From the NCBI GenBank assembly GCA_905250115.1, contig CAJNOI010000004.1, positions 631,253 to 695,252 of the forward strand: a stretch of DNA of 64,000 bases, given 5' to 3'. The translations under genes and the position numbers were made by a program. Positions 63,578 through 64,000 of this stretch are shown piece after piece. Each line of letters starts with the position of its first letter. The stretch's first letter is position 1. A model generated the notes under the pieces. That model saw nothing but the letters and a program-made list of their open reading frames with translations. It was not told the origin of the DNA and ran no database searches. This stretch comes from Adineta steineri (taxonomy: Eukaryota; Rotifera; Eurotatoria; Adinetida; Adinetidae).

Positions 63578-64000
63578 TGTTAAATATACTGATCTTAAAA
63601 ATCAAAAATCAAACATAATATAATATTATTATTAGAATTGAAAATTTTTTACAACTAAAACTATTTGTTCTAAAGAGAAAGCAGAAATAAATAATAAACA
63701 ATAATTCAATCGTTCCGTGATTCATCATTCGTAGTTGATTCTCTCAATTCAACATTTCTAAAAAAATTTATCTTTTCTATTATTTTCTATTGAAAAAATA
63801 ATTTAAAAACTAAAAAGTTTTTTATGATTAACTTATTGAAAAATTCCCTTAAAAGAATACATTACATATTTTAATGCATTAATGCACTTTAACAAAAGCC
63901 GGTTGCTAAGTTATAATCAGGAAAAAATCAGTGTATGGTGTAGGTAAGAGAATGAAAAATTTTACAGGAAGAGAAAAAATGTAGGAGGAACTTCCAGTAG
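63578..64000. other. Upstream flank of RPL26 to window edge
   Basis: AT-rich promoter side of RPL26. No other gene recognised. Confidence 0.5.

Overview
The window looks like nuclear DNA from a small, intron-rich metazoan, most probably a bdelloid rotifer (Rotaria/Adineta type). The DNA is AT-rich. Most introns are about 45-65 bp with GT..AG borders. The gene set is animal (tandem-repeat galectins, a furin-sited Ac45 subunit, CDK, SPRTN, ATE1, a rhodopsin-like receptor). Several multidomain proteins are of kinds I associate with bdelloids, and short palindromes carry TGTGGG-like arms, which from memory resembles the bdelloid telomere repeat. No search was run; names rest on reading the translations. 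Exon joins were worked out by hand and most were checked for reading phase.

Layout. 1-12.0 kb is accessory and gene-poor: a two-exon gene with a possible HEPN motif (510-1180), a 1.58-kb segment bounded by 17-bp inverted repeats (1208-2791), a 10-N gap, a 7TM receptor (5397-6685), a decayed transposase (9487-10180), and a broken second copy of the first gene that carries a small MITE (10210-10850). 12.0-28 kb holds an LRR protein, an intronless J-like/ankyrin/ADP-ribosyltransferase-like fusion, a TLDc protein, a PhoD-like phosphatase, the DNA-protein-crosslink protease SPRTN, and a ZZ-finger/adenylation/carrier/reductase enzyme. 28-44.3 kb is a dense block of co-oriented, intron-rich housekeeping genes: MYBBP1A/Pol5 (ribosome biogenesis), ATE1 (N-degron arginylation), UBE2G2 (ERAD ubiquitin conjugation, with a 363-bp MITE in its last intron), a Sen1/SETX-type helicase, and MTRES1 (mitochondrial). 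44.4-64 kb holds a small secreted protein, an unrecognised 665-residue protein, two adjacent tandem-repeat galectins, a 57-residue small ORF with a TATA box, a PATAIRE-type CDK, an unrecognised 482-residue protein, ATP6AP1/Ac45 and RPL26.

The genes do not form an operon or one pathway. Points most worth checking are the dispersed TGTGGG-armed palindromes, the two unusual fusions (J-ANK-ART and ZZ-A-T-R), the HEPN-motif gene with its broken copy, the two TA-flanked MITEs, and the small ORF at 54.5 kb.
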